NCBI GenBank assembly: GCA_002686135.1
Contig: NZAO01000010.1
Coordinates: 7,168 to 12,515, forward strand
Direction: 5' to 3'
DNA length: 5,348 bases
Source: Rhodospirillaceae bacterium
GTDB lineage: Bacteria > Pseudomonadota > Alphaproteobacteria > UBA11136
Positions 1-5,348 of this stretch are shown here, one piece after another (the stretch's first letter is position 1; every line of letters begins with the position of its first letter). The position numbers and the translations under genes are program-made. The notes beneath the pieces are model-generated. The model was not told the origin of the DNA and did no database searches. It saw only the letters and a program-made list of their open reading frames with translations.

Positions 1-436
1 GGCCATGTTTGCGGAACCAGGCCGTGGTCTGTTTCAGAAACTCAAGCTTGTGGGCGAATTTGGGATTGGCTTCAGGGTCCGGCACGTCGCCGCCGGCGGG
101 GATATAAAGGGAATGAATTTCCAGCCCCTTGCCGCCACCCTCCTCCAGGCACGCCGAGACGTGGCGGCCGTCCTGGCGTCCGCACCAGTCATGGCGTGCG
201 GGTTCGGTTAACGGTAGGCGCGAAAGGATAGCGACGCCGTTATAGCCCTTGATGCCGTAGATATGCTGATGGGAAAAACCCAGCGCCTCCACTTCGGCCC
301 GGGGGAACAGATCATCGGTGACCTTGGTCTCCTGAAGACAGAGCACATGGGGGTTGGTTTCATGCACCACCCGGGCCAGGTGATCGAGACGGACACGGAT
401 GGAATTAATGTTCCAGGTAACGAGGCGCAGCGTCAT
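1..436 (-). CDS. xthA: Exodeoxyribonuclease III (AP endonuclease family), C-terminal part missing
   Basis: Exodeoxyribonuclease III cuts DNA 5' to abasic sites and removes 3' blocking groups in base-excision repair in the cytoplasm. Only the first 145 codons are in the window; the frame runs open off the left edge. The family (about 255-270 residues) is recognisable from the N-terminal TWNINSIR motif (Asn10 is the conserved active-site Asn), LCLQETK (Glu36 is the metal-binding Glu), KGYNGVAILSR at about 63-73, and SLYIPAGG near 109-116, whose Tyr111 matches the catalytic-site Tyr of E. coli ExoIII. The later Asp/Asn and final His motifs lie outside the window. The ATG at 436 is chosen because the family motif begins right after it and a GGAGGG Shine-Dalgarno precedes it by 10 bases. 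It lies 38 bases after the FAH-family stop codon on the same strand, so the two are probably co-transcribed. Family assignment is secure. Confidence 0.95.
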   Translation of the reverse strand, partial: MTLRLVTWNINSIRVRLDHLARVVHETNPHVLCLQETKVTDDLFPRAEVEALGFSHQHIYGIKGYNGVAILSRLPLTEPARHDWCGRQDGRHVSACLEEGGGKGLEIHSLYIPAGGDVPDPEANPKFAHKLEFLKQTTAWFRKHG

Positions 437-446
437 GAACGGGGAG

Positions 447-452
447 CCCTCC
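447..452 (-). promoter_or_regulatory. Shine-Dalgarno sequence of xthA
   Basis: On the minus strand this reads GGAGGG, 10 bases before the ATG at 436. It supports that start and shows that xthA has its own ribosome entry in the short gap after the FAH-family gene. No separate promoter is evident in the 38-base gap. Confidence 0.7.
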
Positions 453-474
453 GGTATCTGTATAAAATGGAACT

Positions 475-1215
475 TCAGACGATGACGGCGGTGATTTCGC
501 CGACGCCGTCGATATGCCCTTCCAGCTCGTCGCCCCGGCGCACGGGACCCACGCCTCCGGGCGTGCCTGTGAAGATGAGGTCGCCTGGACACAGGGTCAC
601 GAGCCGCGAAAGAAAGACGATGACTTCGGAGGGGCTCCAGATCAGATCCGACAAGTCCGCCTTCTGGCGCGGCTCGCCGTTGACCACCAGCCGAATGGCG
701 CCCCGGTCCGGATGGCCACAGCGGGAAACGGGGTTGAGCGCGGAACAGGGGGCGGCATCGTCGAACCCCTTCGCCATGTCCCACGGCATGCCTTCCTTTC
801 GGGCCCCGGCCTGGAGGTCGCGCCGGGTCATGTCTAGCCCCACCCCATAGCCAAAAATACATCCCTTGGCCTCGGCTCGGGGAATGTTGCGGCCGCCGTC
901 TTTCAGCGCCGCCACCAGTTCAATTTCATGATGCAGTTCGTTGGTTTGTGGGGGATAGGAAAGGTTGACCCGGCGCGGTGCGCCCCGGCCGTCACAGGCG
1001 GGCAAGAGGGAATCGGTGGGTTTGTGGAAAAAAACCGGAGAGCAGCGCTTGGGATCGGCACCCATCTCGCGGGCATGGGCGGCGTAATTTTGGCCCACGC
1101 AATAGATAGTGTTTACGGGAAACAGCAGTTCTTTATTATCGGCGTTTTCCTGGCGCACCGGCAGCACGGTACGGGCTCCCGGCTTGAAGACATATGCGGT
1201 TTTAAAAGGGGGCAT
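475..1215 (-). CDS. Fumarylacetoacetate hydrolase family protein (acylpyruvase or fumarylpyruvate hydrolase-like)
   Basis: Members of this family are cytoplasmic metal-dependent enzymes that hydrolyse C-C bonds in acylpyruvates (fumarylpyruvate, acetylpyruvate), decarboxylate oxaloacetate, or isomerise hydroxyheptadienedioate. The 246-residue product has the whole fold: YCVGQNYAAHAREMG at 38-52 with the lid His47 and Glu50; the metal-binding ExE in HHEIEL (Glu97, Glu99); the third ligand Asp128 in GVGLDMTRRD; Lys149 in AKGFDDAAP; and the C-terminal signature DLIFTGTPGGVGPV at 212-225. These match the catalytic set known from FAHD1-type proteins, so it should be active, but the exact substrate cannot be read from sequence. 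The frame stays open upstream to 1383, but the ATG at 1215 gives a normal family N-terminus and the extra 56 residues are Pro/Ser/Arg-rich and unlike the family. The weak point is that no clear Shine-Dalgarno precedes 1215. No aromatic-catabolism genes are nearby. Confidence 0.92.
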   Translation of the reverse strand: MPPFKTAYVFKPGARTVLPVRQENADNKELLFPVNTIYCVGQNYAAHAREMGADPKRCSPVFFHKPTDSLLPACDGRGAPRRVNLSYPPQTNELHHEIELVAALKDGGRNIPRAEAKGCIFGYGVGLDMTRRDLQAGARKEGMPWDMAKGFDDAAPCSALNPVSRCGHPDRGAIRLVVNGEPRQKADLSDLIWSPSEVIVFLSRLVTLCPGDLIFTGTPGGVGPVRRGDELEGHIDGVGEITAVIV

Positions 1216-1305
1216 GACGGAGCGCAGAGTGGCCAATCCCGCAACAGGCCGCAATGGCAATTTTAACGATGGACGGGAAAAACCAGAATCAAGCCAGGAG
1301 GAGAT

Positions 1306-1336
1306 GGGCGTCCAGCCGGGGGGCGGCCGGACGCCC
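1306..1336 (-). repeat. Strong GC hairpin in the FAH-gene leader
   Basis: GGGCGTCC at 1306-1313 pairs perfectly with GGACGCCC at 1329-1336 over 8 bp, with a 15-base loop that can add three more GC pairs after one mismatch. It lies about 90 bases before the FAH-family ATG. There is no U-run after it on either strand, so it is not a standard terminator. Confidence 0.5.
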
Positions 1337-1351
1337 GAGCTCCTTGCGGAC

Positions 1352-1381
1352 GCCGGGGAAAGCAGGGGAACCAGCCCCGGC
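1352..1381 (-). repeat. Second GC hairpin in the FAH-gene leader
   Basis: GCCGGGG at 1352-1358 and CCCCGGC at 1375-1381 form a perfect 7-bp stem with a 16-base loop. No U-run follows. It is only 15 bases from the previous hairpin and two bases from the next one. Confidence 0.45.
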
Positions 1382-1383
1382 AC

Positions 1384-1411
1384 TTCAAAAGCCGCCTATA
1401 CGGCCTTTGAA
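1384..1411 (-). repeat. Third hairpin in the FAH-gene leader, 11-bp stem
   Basis: The arms TTCAAAAGCCG (1384-1394) and CGGCCTTTGAA (1401-1411) pair around a 6-base loop. On the plus strand one position is an A-C mismatch. In minus-strand RNA the same position is a G-U wobble, so the stem is unbroken there. That asymmetry favours a role in the transcript reading toward the FAH-family gene. No terminator-type U-run follows. Confidence 0.5.
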
Positions 1412-1519
1412 TGCTCTTGGTACATAAATGGGGCACCAGACCGGGCGCATCAATATCTCCCCTGAAGAAAAAACATGGAAAAAACGGAAGAAGAAGGAAA
1501 CCCCCTGTTTTTAAGCCAA

Positions 1520-1553
1520 ACCGGGCCCTTCCCTTGCCTCCCCGGTGGTTTTT
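1520..1553 (+). terminator. Possible plus-strand rho-independent terminator (weak)
   Basis: ACCGGG (1520-1525) can pair with CCCGGT (1541-1546) around a 15-base loop, followed by GG and a run of five T (1549-1553). The stem is short and the loop large, and no convincing plus-strand gene lies upstream, so this is only a candidate. Confidence 0.2.
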
Positions 1554-1768
1554 AGAGGCCTCTCATGCCACAGGAGATATTCCGGTTTTTCCCGAAGCGG
1601 CAAGTACGGTCGCTGGCCTTCGGAGGTCACACGCAAAAAAATGAAAGTATGCCATTATATTTCAATCAGTTATGTTGATATTGCGGCTATGAAATTTACG
1701 TTATGGTGTGGGGAAAACCACTGTAATGCCGGGTTAGGAAATAAATGCCAGGAGAAGTTCATAGAAAT

Positions 1769-1782
1769 ATAATCTAGATTAT
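1769..1782. promoter_or_regulatory. 14-bp perfect palindrome, copy 1 (possible operator)
   Basis: ATAATCTAGATTAT is its own reverse complement. It overlaps a consensus-like TATAAT at 1768-1773, but no TTGACA-like box lies 16-18 bases upstream. A dimeric regulator site is possible; the regulator is unknown, and I do not recognise it as a Fur, Irr or RirA box. Confidence 0.35.
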
Positions 1783-1830
1783 GGATTAATGCCAGAGTAG
1801 AAAATAAATGCCGGGAAAAATTCATAGAAA

Positions 1831-1846
1831 TATAATCTAGATTATA
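1831..1846. promoter_or_regulatory. 16-bp perfect palindrome, copy 2 (possible operator)
   Basis: TATAATCTAGATTATA is the second copy, 63 bases from the first (about six helical turns, so nearly the same face). The palindrome is extended by one base pair on each side compared with copy 1, and TATAAT reads on both strands. No matching -35 box is obvious on either strand. Confidence 0.35.
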
Positions 1847-1865
1847 GATTTTTCATATAATTTTT

Positions 1866-1889
1866 GGCGGCACCCCTCAAGGCGCCGCC
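1866..1889. repeat. GC hairpin next to the tandem duplication
   Basis: GGCGGC (1866-1871) and GCCGCC (1884-1889) form a 6-bp stem with a 12-base loop. It stands out inside AT-rich DNA. A T-run precedes it on the plus strand rather than following it, and an A-run follows it on the minus strand, so it does not fit an intrinsic terminator in either direction. Confidence 0.4.
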
Positions 1890-1910
1890 GTGAAAAACGC
1901 CCCTTCAATA

Positions 1911-1928
1911 AAATACATTTGTGTATTT
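1911..1928. promoter_or_regulatory. Inverted repeat AAATACA-N4-TGTATTT (possible operator)
   Basis: Two perfect 7-base arms (1911-1917 and 1922-1928) flank TTTG. The short spacing and AT-rich arms suit a dimeric repressor site, but no regulator gene or clear target start is nearby. It could be a chance feature of AT-rich sequence. Confidence 0.25.
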
Positions 1929-2203
1929 CTAGGCAGCCACGTTAAGCCGCTGATATTGAAATAAAAATTTTCTAGTTTTGCTTTTGGCACACACGGCGGA
2001 CTGCTTCAAGGTCGATATGAACATGATGGACCGGTGCTCTCTTTCCCTTTTTTTGGCCGAGACGCAATATTCCGTGATTTTGGACCGAATACGTTTTGGG
2101 GTGGCAATCATGACCCTCGCGGACGGGGCTGGTGGAAATATCATGGCGCAGGCATGAAGCATAACCATGGATCCTTCGCCGCAGCAGGAGTTGTGGGTTT
2201 CAA

Positions 2204-2222
2204 CCCTTCTTGCCTGGAAGGG
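2204..2222 (-). terminator. Possible hairpin after lolA (weak terminator)
   Basis: On the minus strand the lolA stop is followed after 18 bases by CCCTTC and GAAGGG, a 6-bp stem with a 7-base loop. A second small palindrome, GGGTTTCAACCC, lies at 2195-2206 and overlaps it. There is no U-run, so it may stabilise the 3' end or help pausing rather than terminate by itself. Termination of the ftsK-lolA transcript here is an inference. Confidence 0.25.
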
Positions 2223-2240
2223 CGGGGCCGGGCTTCAGTT

Positions 2241-2924
2241 TTAGAAGGGAAAATAGAGCTTTTGCGGATCTTCAAAGACGAAAAGCTCGGGGTCCAGCTC
2301 CATCCCAAAGCGGGCGTCAAGCAGGGCCACCGTGGTGACGATTCCCTGGGGATCGGTCACCGCCCATTTGCGTAAAACCAGCGGTTTGTCGGAGAATGTA
2401 AGGGCCAGGGTCCCGGCATCCGGGTTTTCACCATCGAACAACGTCAGCCGCAGAACACTTCTGGCTCTGGAAAAACCGGAAATCTTGATATCACTGCCGA
2501 GATTAAGATTGGGCCGCAGAAGAACACCGGCCGGGGTATCGTCAAGCCCGATGGCGTCGGCCGAATTGAGCTCGCGGTCGAAAAGAATAAGATTCTTCCC
2601 GTCGGCGATGATCTGTAGGGGAATAGGCGGATTGTAATCCACCCGCAGCCGACCCGGCCGCGAAAGATAAAGCCGCCCTTCGGCCACCCCGCCCTCGGAG
2701 GTGACCTGGTAAAAGCGGGCGCTCATGGTGGTGATGGCGTCGAAATAACTCTCGATGCGGGCGATATCCCGTTGGTCGTCGGGGCTCAGCGCCACCGGCT
2801 GAGTGACCGCCGTCACGGCCCCCTCGATGGAAAGAGGCGCCGGCACACTTCCGCCAAAGGCCACCGGGGCCAACCCAAGACAGAATACAACCGGTGGCAT
2901 GAATATGAACTGACGCCGGGTCAA
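2241..2924 (-). CDS. lolA: Outer-membrane lipoprotein carrier protein LolA
   Basis: LolA carries lipoproteins released by LolCDE across the periplasm to the outer membrane. The 227-residue product has the family layout: a signal peptide, SARFYQVTSEGGVAEGRLYLSRPGRLRVDY near residues 66-95 (split here as the F-x-Q strand and the RPGRLRVDY strand), IADGKNLILFDRELN after it, and a C-terminal half ending FVFEDPQKLYFPF. I place the start at TTG 2924, not at upstream GTG 3011 or ATG 2948: GGAGGGAG lies 6 bases before TTG, while the others lack a Shine-Dalgarno. The TTG start gives MTRRQFIF and then a hydrophobic stretch to about residue 24, a twin-arginine-like signal. The GTG start would overlap the ftsK stop and bury the signal under 29 residues. 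It follows ftsK closely, as in many alphaproteobacteria. No LolB is seen here; many alphaproteobacteria lack a recognisable one. Confidence 0.9.
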   Translation of the reverse strand: MTRRQFIFMPPVVFCLGLAPVAFGGSVPAPLSIEGAVTAVTQPVALSPDDQRDIARIESYFDAITTMSARFYQVTSEGGVAEGRLYLSRPGRLRVDYNPPIPLQIIADGKNLILFDRELNSADAIGLDDTPAGVLLRPNLNLGSDIKISGFSRARSVLRLTLFDGENPDAGTLALTFSDKPLVLRKWAVTDPQGIVTTVALLDARFGMELDPELFVFEDPQKLYFPF

Positions 2925-2930
2925 ACGATT

Positions 2931-2938
2931 CTCCCTCC
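2931..2938 (-). promoter_or_regulatory. Shine-Dalgarno sequence that fixes the lolA start at TTG
   Basis: On the minus strand this reads GGAGGGAG, six bases before TTG at 2924-2922. It is the best ribosome binding site in the window. The in-frame ATG at 2948 and GTG at 3011 have no comparable sequence, so this site decides the start. Confidence 0.7.
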
Positions 2939-3000
2939 AGGCATTCATAGGATTCGTTTGCGGCGGGAACATGGCGCCGGGAACACATACAGGCGGGCGA

Positions 3001-5348
3001 TCATCTGCCACTGTGGTCGGAAGCCAGAACCTCCCTTTTACCCACGTGATTGGCGGCGCCGATGATGCCCTGGGATTCCATTTGCTCGATCAGCCGCGCT
3101 GCCCGGTTATAACCGATTTTCAGGTGGCGCTGGACAAAACTTGTGGAGGCCTTGCGCTCCCGGCACACCAGGGCCACCGCCTGGTCGTAAAGGGCGTCGC
3201 CACCCTTGCTGTTTCCCGCCTCGCCGCCGCCAAACCCGGCCTCCATAATCTCTTCATCGGTGACGCTGTCCACATAAGAGGGCTCTCCCTGGGATTTCAG
3301 GTAGGTGACCACGGCTTCCACCTCGTCATCGCCGACGAAGGGGCCATGGACCCGGGTCACGCGGCCGCCCGACGCCATATACAGCATGTCGCCCTGTCCC
3401 AGGAGCTGTTCGGCTCCCTGTTCGCCGAGAATGGTGCGACTGTCCACCTTGGAGGTGACCTGGAAGCTTATGCGGGTGGGGAAATTGGCCTTGATGGTAC
3501 CGGTGATCACATCTACCGAAGGACGCTGGGTGGCCATAATAATATGGATGCCAGCCGCCCGCGCCATTTGTGAAAGACGCTGGATGACGGCCTCGATATC
3601 CTTACCCGCCACCAGCATGAGGTCGGCCATTTCGTCCACCACCACGACGATAAGCGGCATCGGCGAGAGGTCGATGGGCTGGTCCTCGAACAGCGGACTT
3701 CCGGTCTCGGGGTCGAATCCGGTCTGCACCTTGCGCATGGGAATCTCGCCCTTGGCCCGGGCCTTAGCCGCGCGCTCGTTATAGCCGGCGATATTGCGCA
3801 CCCCCATATGGGACATCAGGCGATAGCGGCTTTCCATTTCGCGAACGGTCCACTTCAGTGCCACCACCGCCTTCCTCGGCTCGGTGACCACTGGGGTGAG
3901 AAGGTGGGGGATATCGTCGTAGACGGAGAGCTCAAGCATCTTGGGGTCAATAAGGATAAGCTTGCAGTCGTCCGGCGGCAGGCGATAGAGCAGGGATAGG
4001 ATCATGGCGTTGATGGCCACCGACTTGCCGGAGCCGGTGGTTCCCGCCACCAGAAGGTGAGGCATGCGAGCGAGGTCGGCGATCACCGGGGCACCGCTGA
4101 TGTCTTTTCCCAGAACCAGCGGCAACAGGGTGGCGGTCTTTTCATAAGATTTGGATTCAAGAAGTTCCCGTAACAGCACAGTTTCGCGAGCGGCATTGGG
4201 AAGCTCGATTCCAATGGCGTTGCGGCCCGGAATGGCGGCGATACGAGCGGAAATGGCGCTCATGGAGCGGGCGATATCGTCGGCCAGACCAATGACGCGG
4301 CTGGTTTTGGTGCCCGGCGCCGGTTCCAGTTCATACAGGGTGACAATGGGTCCCGGCCGCACCTTGACGATGGTGCCACGAATACCGAATTCATCGAGGA
4401 CGGATTCCAACAGACGTGCATTCTTGGAAAGGCCCTCGTCATCCACGACGCCGCCCGTGTCCGGTTCCTCGGGAAGGTCGAGAAGGTCGAAGGGCGGTAT
4501 GGCGTAATGGTCGCGCGGGTCGAGCTTGAGCCGCGGCTGGCGGGAATCCTTGGCGCGTTTTCCCTGTGTCGGTGCGGGAGAACGCGCCGCCACCAAGGGG
4601 TGCGCGCCGGGGTTGGCCGCCGGCTGGCCGGCGGCCATGGCCCCATATCCAGACCCGGGGCCGGCCAGTTGGGGTTCCATGTGGGCAGCGGTTTTTTTAC
4701 GCATCAGAAGGGCCTGCGCCACGCGCCATGTCCACCCCCAAATGGCGGTGGCAATGTAAAATACCGCCGTGCTACCGCCGCGCAGGCCCTTCCACCCATG
4801 GCGCAGGAGCATCGCCCATTCCTGTCCCGACAGACCAAAGGACACGCCGAGAACCGCCAGGGCCGGGAACATGGAAATGACGGCAAGAATGGTGGCCAGA
4901 TCGTCCGTGGACATTCCGGCGCCAAGCTCCGAGGTCCATTCCACCAGAAGTGAAAGGATACGCTGTCCGGTAAAACCGCCGCTGCCAAATGACACAGGCC
5001 AGCCCTGTGGTGGCGGCAAAACGGAAAGGGCAATTGCGGCAAGGATCAGGGATAGGGGAAGCGCGGCGAGTGAAAACCAGAAATGAGGGTTGGTTTTTTT
5101 GGTCATCAACCGCCAACCCCATACCACGGACACCAGCGAGACCAGATAGCCTGACAAGCCGAGAGACTGCAGCACCAGATCGGCGACAATGGCTCCCGCC
5201 AGCCCCAGCGGGTTGAGCGCCGCCCCCTCGGTGGCCGTATTGAGGGATGGGTCCGTGGGGTGATAGCCGAAAAAGGCCAGCGCCAGCGCGGTGCCCAGTA
5301 ACAACAGCATCAGCCCCGCAAGCTCGATCAGGCGACGGCGGAAAAAGG
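3001..5348 (-). CDS. ftsK: DNA translocase FtsK, N-terminus beyond the window
   Basis: FtsK anchors at the division septum and pumps chromosomal DNA toward dif, where it activates XerCD to resolve dimers. The frame stays open to the right edge (781 residues visible); the ATG at 5310 is internal, since the preceding residues FFRRRLIELAG belong to a normal FtsK N-terminus. Numbered from that Met: hydrophobic membrane segments at about -8 to 15, 35-66, 77-98, 138-160 and perhaps 181-203; a short linker of about 65 residues; the alpha domain from about 290; the RecA-like beta motor with Walker A GTTGSGKS (423-430), Walker B IVVVVDE (554-560) and ATQRPSVDVITG (593-604); and the gamma winged helix (about 704-762). 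The gamma helix GYNRAARLIEQME keeps Asn735, Arg739 and Glu742, equivalent to the KOPS-contacting residues of E. coli. It appears complete and functional. The stop lies 76 bases before lolA. Confidence 0.97.
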   Translation of the reverse strand, partial: FFRRRLIELAGLMLLLLGTALALAFFGYHPTDPSLNTATEGAALNPLGLAGAIVADLVLQSLGLSGYLVSLVSVVWGWRLMTKKTNPHFWFSLAALPLSLILAAIALSVLPPPQGWPVSFGSGGFTGQRILSLLVEWTSELGAGMSTDDLATILAVISMFPALAVLGVSFGLSGQEWAMLLRHGWKGLRGGSTAVFYIATAIWGWTWRVAQALLMRKKTAAHMEPQLAGPGSGYGAMAAGQPAANPGAHPLVAARSPAPTQGKRAKDSRQPRLKLDPRDHYAIPPFDLLDLPEEPDTGGVVDDEGLSKNARLLESVLDEFGIRGTIVKVRPGPIVTLYELEPAPGTKTSRVIGLADDIARSMSAISARIAAIPGRNAIGIELPNAARETVLLRELLESKSYEKTATLLPLVLGKDISGAPVIADLARMPHLLVAGTTGSGKSVAINAMILSLLYRLPPDDCKLILIDPKMLELSVYDDIPHLLTPVVTEPRKAVVALKWTVREMESRYRLMSHMGVRNIAGYNERAAKARAKGEIPMRKVQTGFDPETGSPLFEDQPIDLSPMPLIVVVVDEMADLMLVAGKDIEAVIQRLSQMARAAGIHIIMATQRPSVDVITGTIKANFPTRISFQVTSKVDSRTILGEQGAEQLLGQGDMLYMASGGRVTRVHGPFVGDDEVEAVVTYLKSQGEPSYVDSVTDEEIMEAGFGGGEAGNSKGGDALYDQAVALVCRERKASTSFVQRHLKIGYNRAARLIEQMESQGIIGAANHVGKREVLASDHSGR

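Larger units (their letters stand above)
1274..1594. repeat. 321-bp segment bounded by a 16-bp imperfect inverted repeat (MITE-like, uncertain)
   Basis: The left end, 1274-1289, reads CGGGAAAAACCAGAAT. The right end, 1579-1594, reads ATTCCGGTTTTTCCCG, which is its reverse complement at 15 of 16 positions. The enclosed segment carries several hairpins and no convincing gene, as in a miniature inverted-repeat element. Against this, I see no target-site duplication beside the ends (GATGGA on the left, AAGCGG on the right), and the A5/T5 runs make a chance match easier. It could equally be two binding sites or coincidence. Confidence 0.3.
1724..1849. repeat. 63-bp tandem duplication with an embedded palindrome
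   Basis: Unit 1 is 1724-1786 and unit 2 is 1787-1849, directly adjacent and the same length. They match at 55 of 63 positions; seven of the eight differences are transitions. Both start with TAATGCC and contain ATAAATGCC, then TTCATAGAAATATAATC and a palindrome. I find no third copy on either side. The unit is very AT-rich, unlike the flanking genes. The identical 31-base block covering the palindrome is the best conserved part, which may mean recent duplication or selection on that part. Confidence 0.9.
1216..2240. other. About 1 kb gene-free spacer between lolA and the FAH-family gene
   Basis: I find no protein I can support here. The left part (1216-1600) is GC-rich and hairpin-dense and forms the upstream region of the FAH-family gene. 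The middle (about 1640-1930) is strongly AT-rich: 1741-1860 has 31 G+C in 120 bases. The right part (1930-2240) is mixed. Open frames exist: plus 1411-1644, plus 1545-1772, minus 1929-2168, plus 2017-2157. Their products have no motif I recognise, odd composition, and mostly no ribosome binding site. No tRNA-like T-arm (GTTCGAATC type) was seen on either strand. It may be a decayed insertion, a regulatory region, or the site of an unrecognised RNA. The elements inside it are listed separately. Confidence 0.75.

Noticed and set aside
1216..1383. N-terminal extension of the FAH-family protein in the same open frame
   Set aside because: The extra 56 residues are low-complexity and unlike the family, and two hairpins fall inside them; the ATG at 1215 gives a normal family N-terminus.
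1526..1533. KOPS-like octamer (GGGAAGGG on the minus strand) that FtsK could read
   Set aside because: The GGGNAGGG pattern is expected about once by chance in 5 kb at this base composition; one hit says nothing.
1641..1772. 43-codon plus-strand frame ending in the first repeat unit
   Set aside because: The only Shine-Dalgarno-like sequence is 14 bases from the ATG, and the stop codon is part of the duplicated unit; no family resemblance.
1768..1836. Pair of sigma-70 promoters from the two TATAAT hexamers
   Set aside because: Neither copy has a TTGACA-like box at 16-18 bases; the hexamers are explained by the palindrome.
1929..2168. 79-codon minus-strand open frame in the spacer
   Set aside because: No recognisable motif, no good ribosome binding site seen, and it reads through AT-rich unconstrained-looking sequence.
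2470..2484. Sequence in lolA resembling the 16-bp inverted repeat end (GGAAAAACCGGAAAT)
   Set aside because: It encodes conserved-frame LolA residues and the match rests largely on an A-run; treated as chance.
2925..3011. lolA start at GTG 3011 overlapping the ftsK stop (translational coupling)
   Set aside because: No Shine-Dalgarno, and it would put 29 residues ahead of the signal peptide; TTG 2924 fits better.
4260..4646. Long open frames on both strands inside ftsK and other genes
   Set aside because: They are out-of-frame shadows of GC-rich genes with well-conserved products in the true frame.

Overview
The window looks like chromosomal DNA from an alphaproteobacterium; the order is not resolvable from this sequence, though Rhodospirillales-like is my guess. 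All four recognisable genes lie on the minus strand, so the operon reads from high to low coordinates: ftsK, lolA, a fumarylacetoacetate hydrolase (FAH) family gene, xthA. From my knowledge of the group, the ftsK-lolA-xthA order is common in alphaproteobacteria. The coding parts are GC-rich with normal-looking proteins.

Layout from right to left. 5348-3001 holds most of ftsK, the septal DNA translocase; its 5' end lies outside the window. About 76 bases after the ftsK stop comes lolA (2924-2241), a periplasmic lipoprotein carrier. It probably starts at an unusual TTG codon with a very good Shine-Dalgarno sequence and a twin-arginine-like signal peptide. Then come about 1 kb with no convincing gene (2240-1216). 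This stretch has an AT-rich core containing a 63-bp tandem duplication with a long palindrome, and a GC-rich left part with several hairpins bracketed by a 16-bp inverted repeat. Next is the FAH-family gene (1215-475), which probably cleaves an acylpyruvate or isomerises a related catabolic intermediate. After a 38-base gap comes xthA (436 to beyond the left edge), encoding exodeoxyribonuclease III.

The genes do not form one pathway. ftsK (chromosome segregation at division), lolA (outer-membrane biogenesis) and xthA (base-excision repair) are housekeeping genes that travel together. The FAH-family gene and the gene-free kilobase lie between lolA and xthA. I see no defence system, CRISPR array, RNA gene or intact mobile element. 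The part most worth a second look is the 1216-2240 spacer: its tandem duplication, possible operator palindromes, hairpin-rich FAH leader and MITE-like inverted repeat are visible, but their function is unknown.
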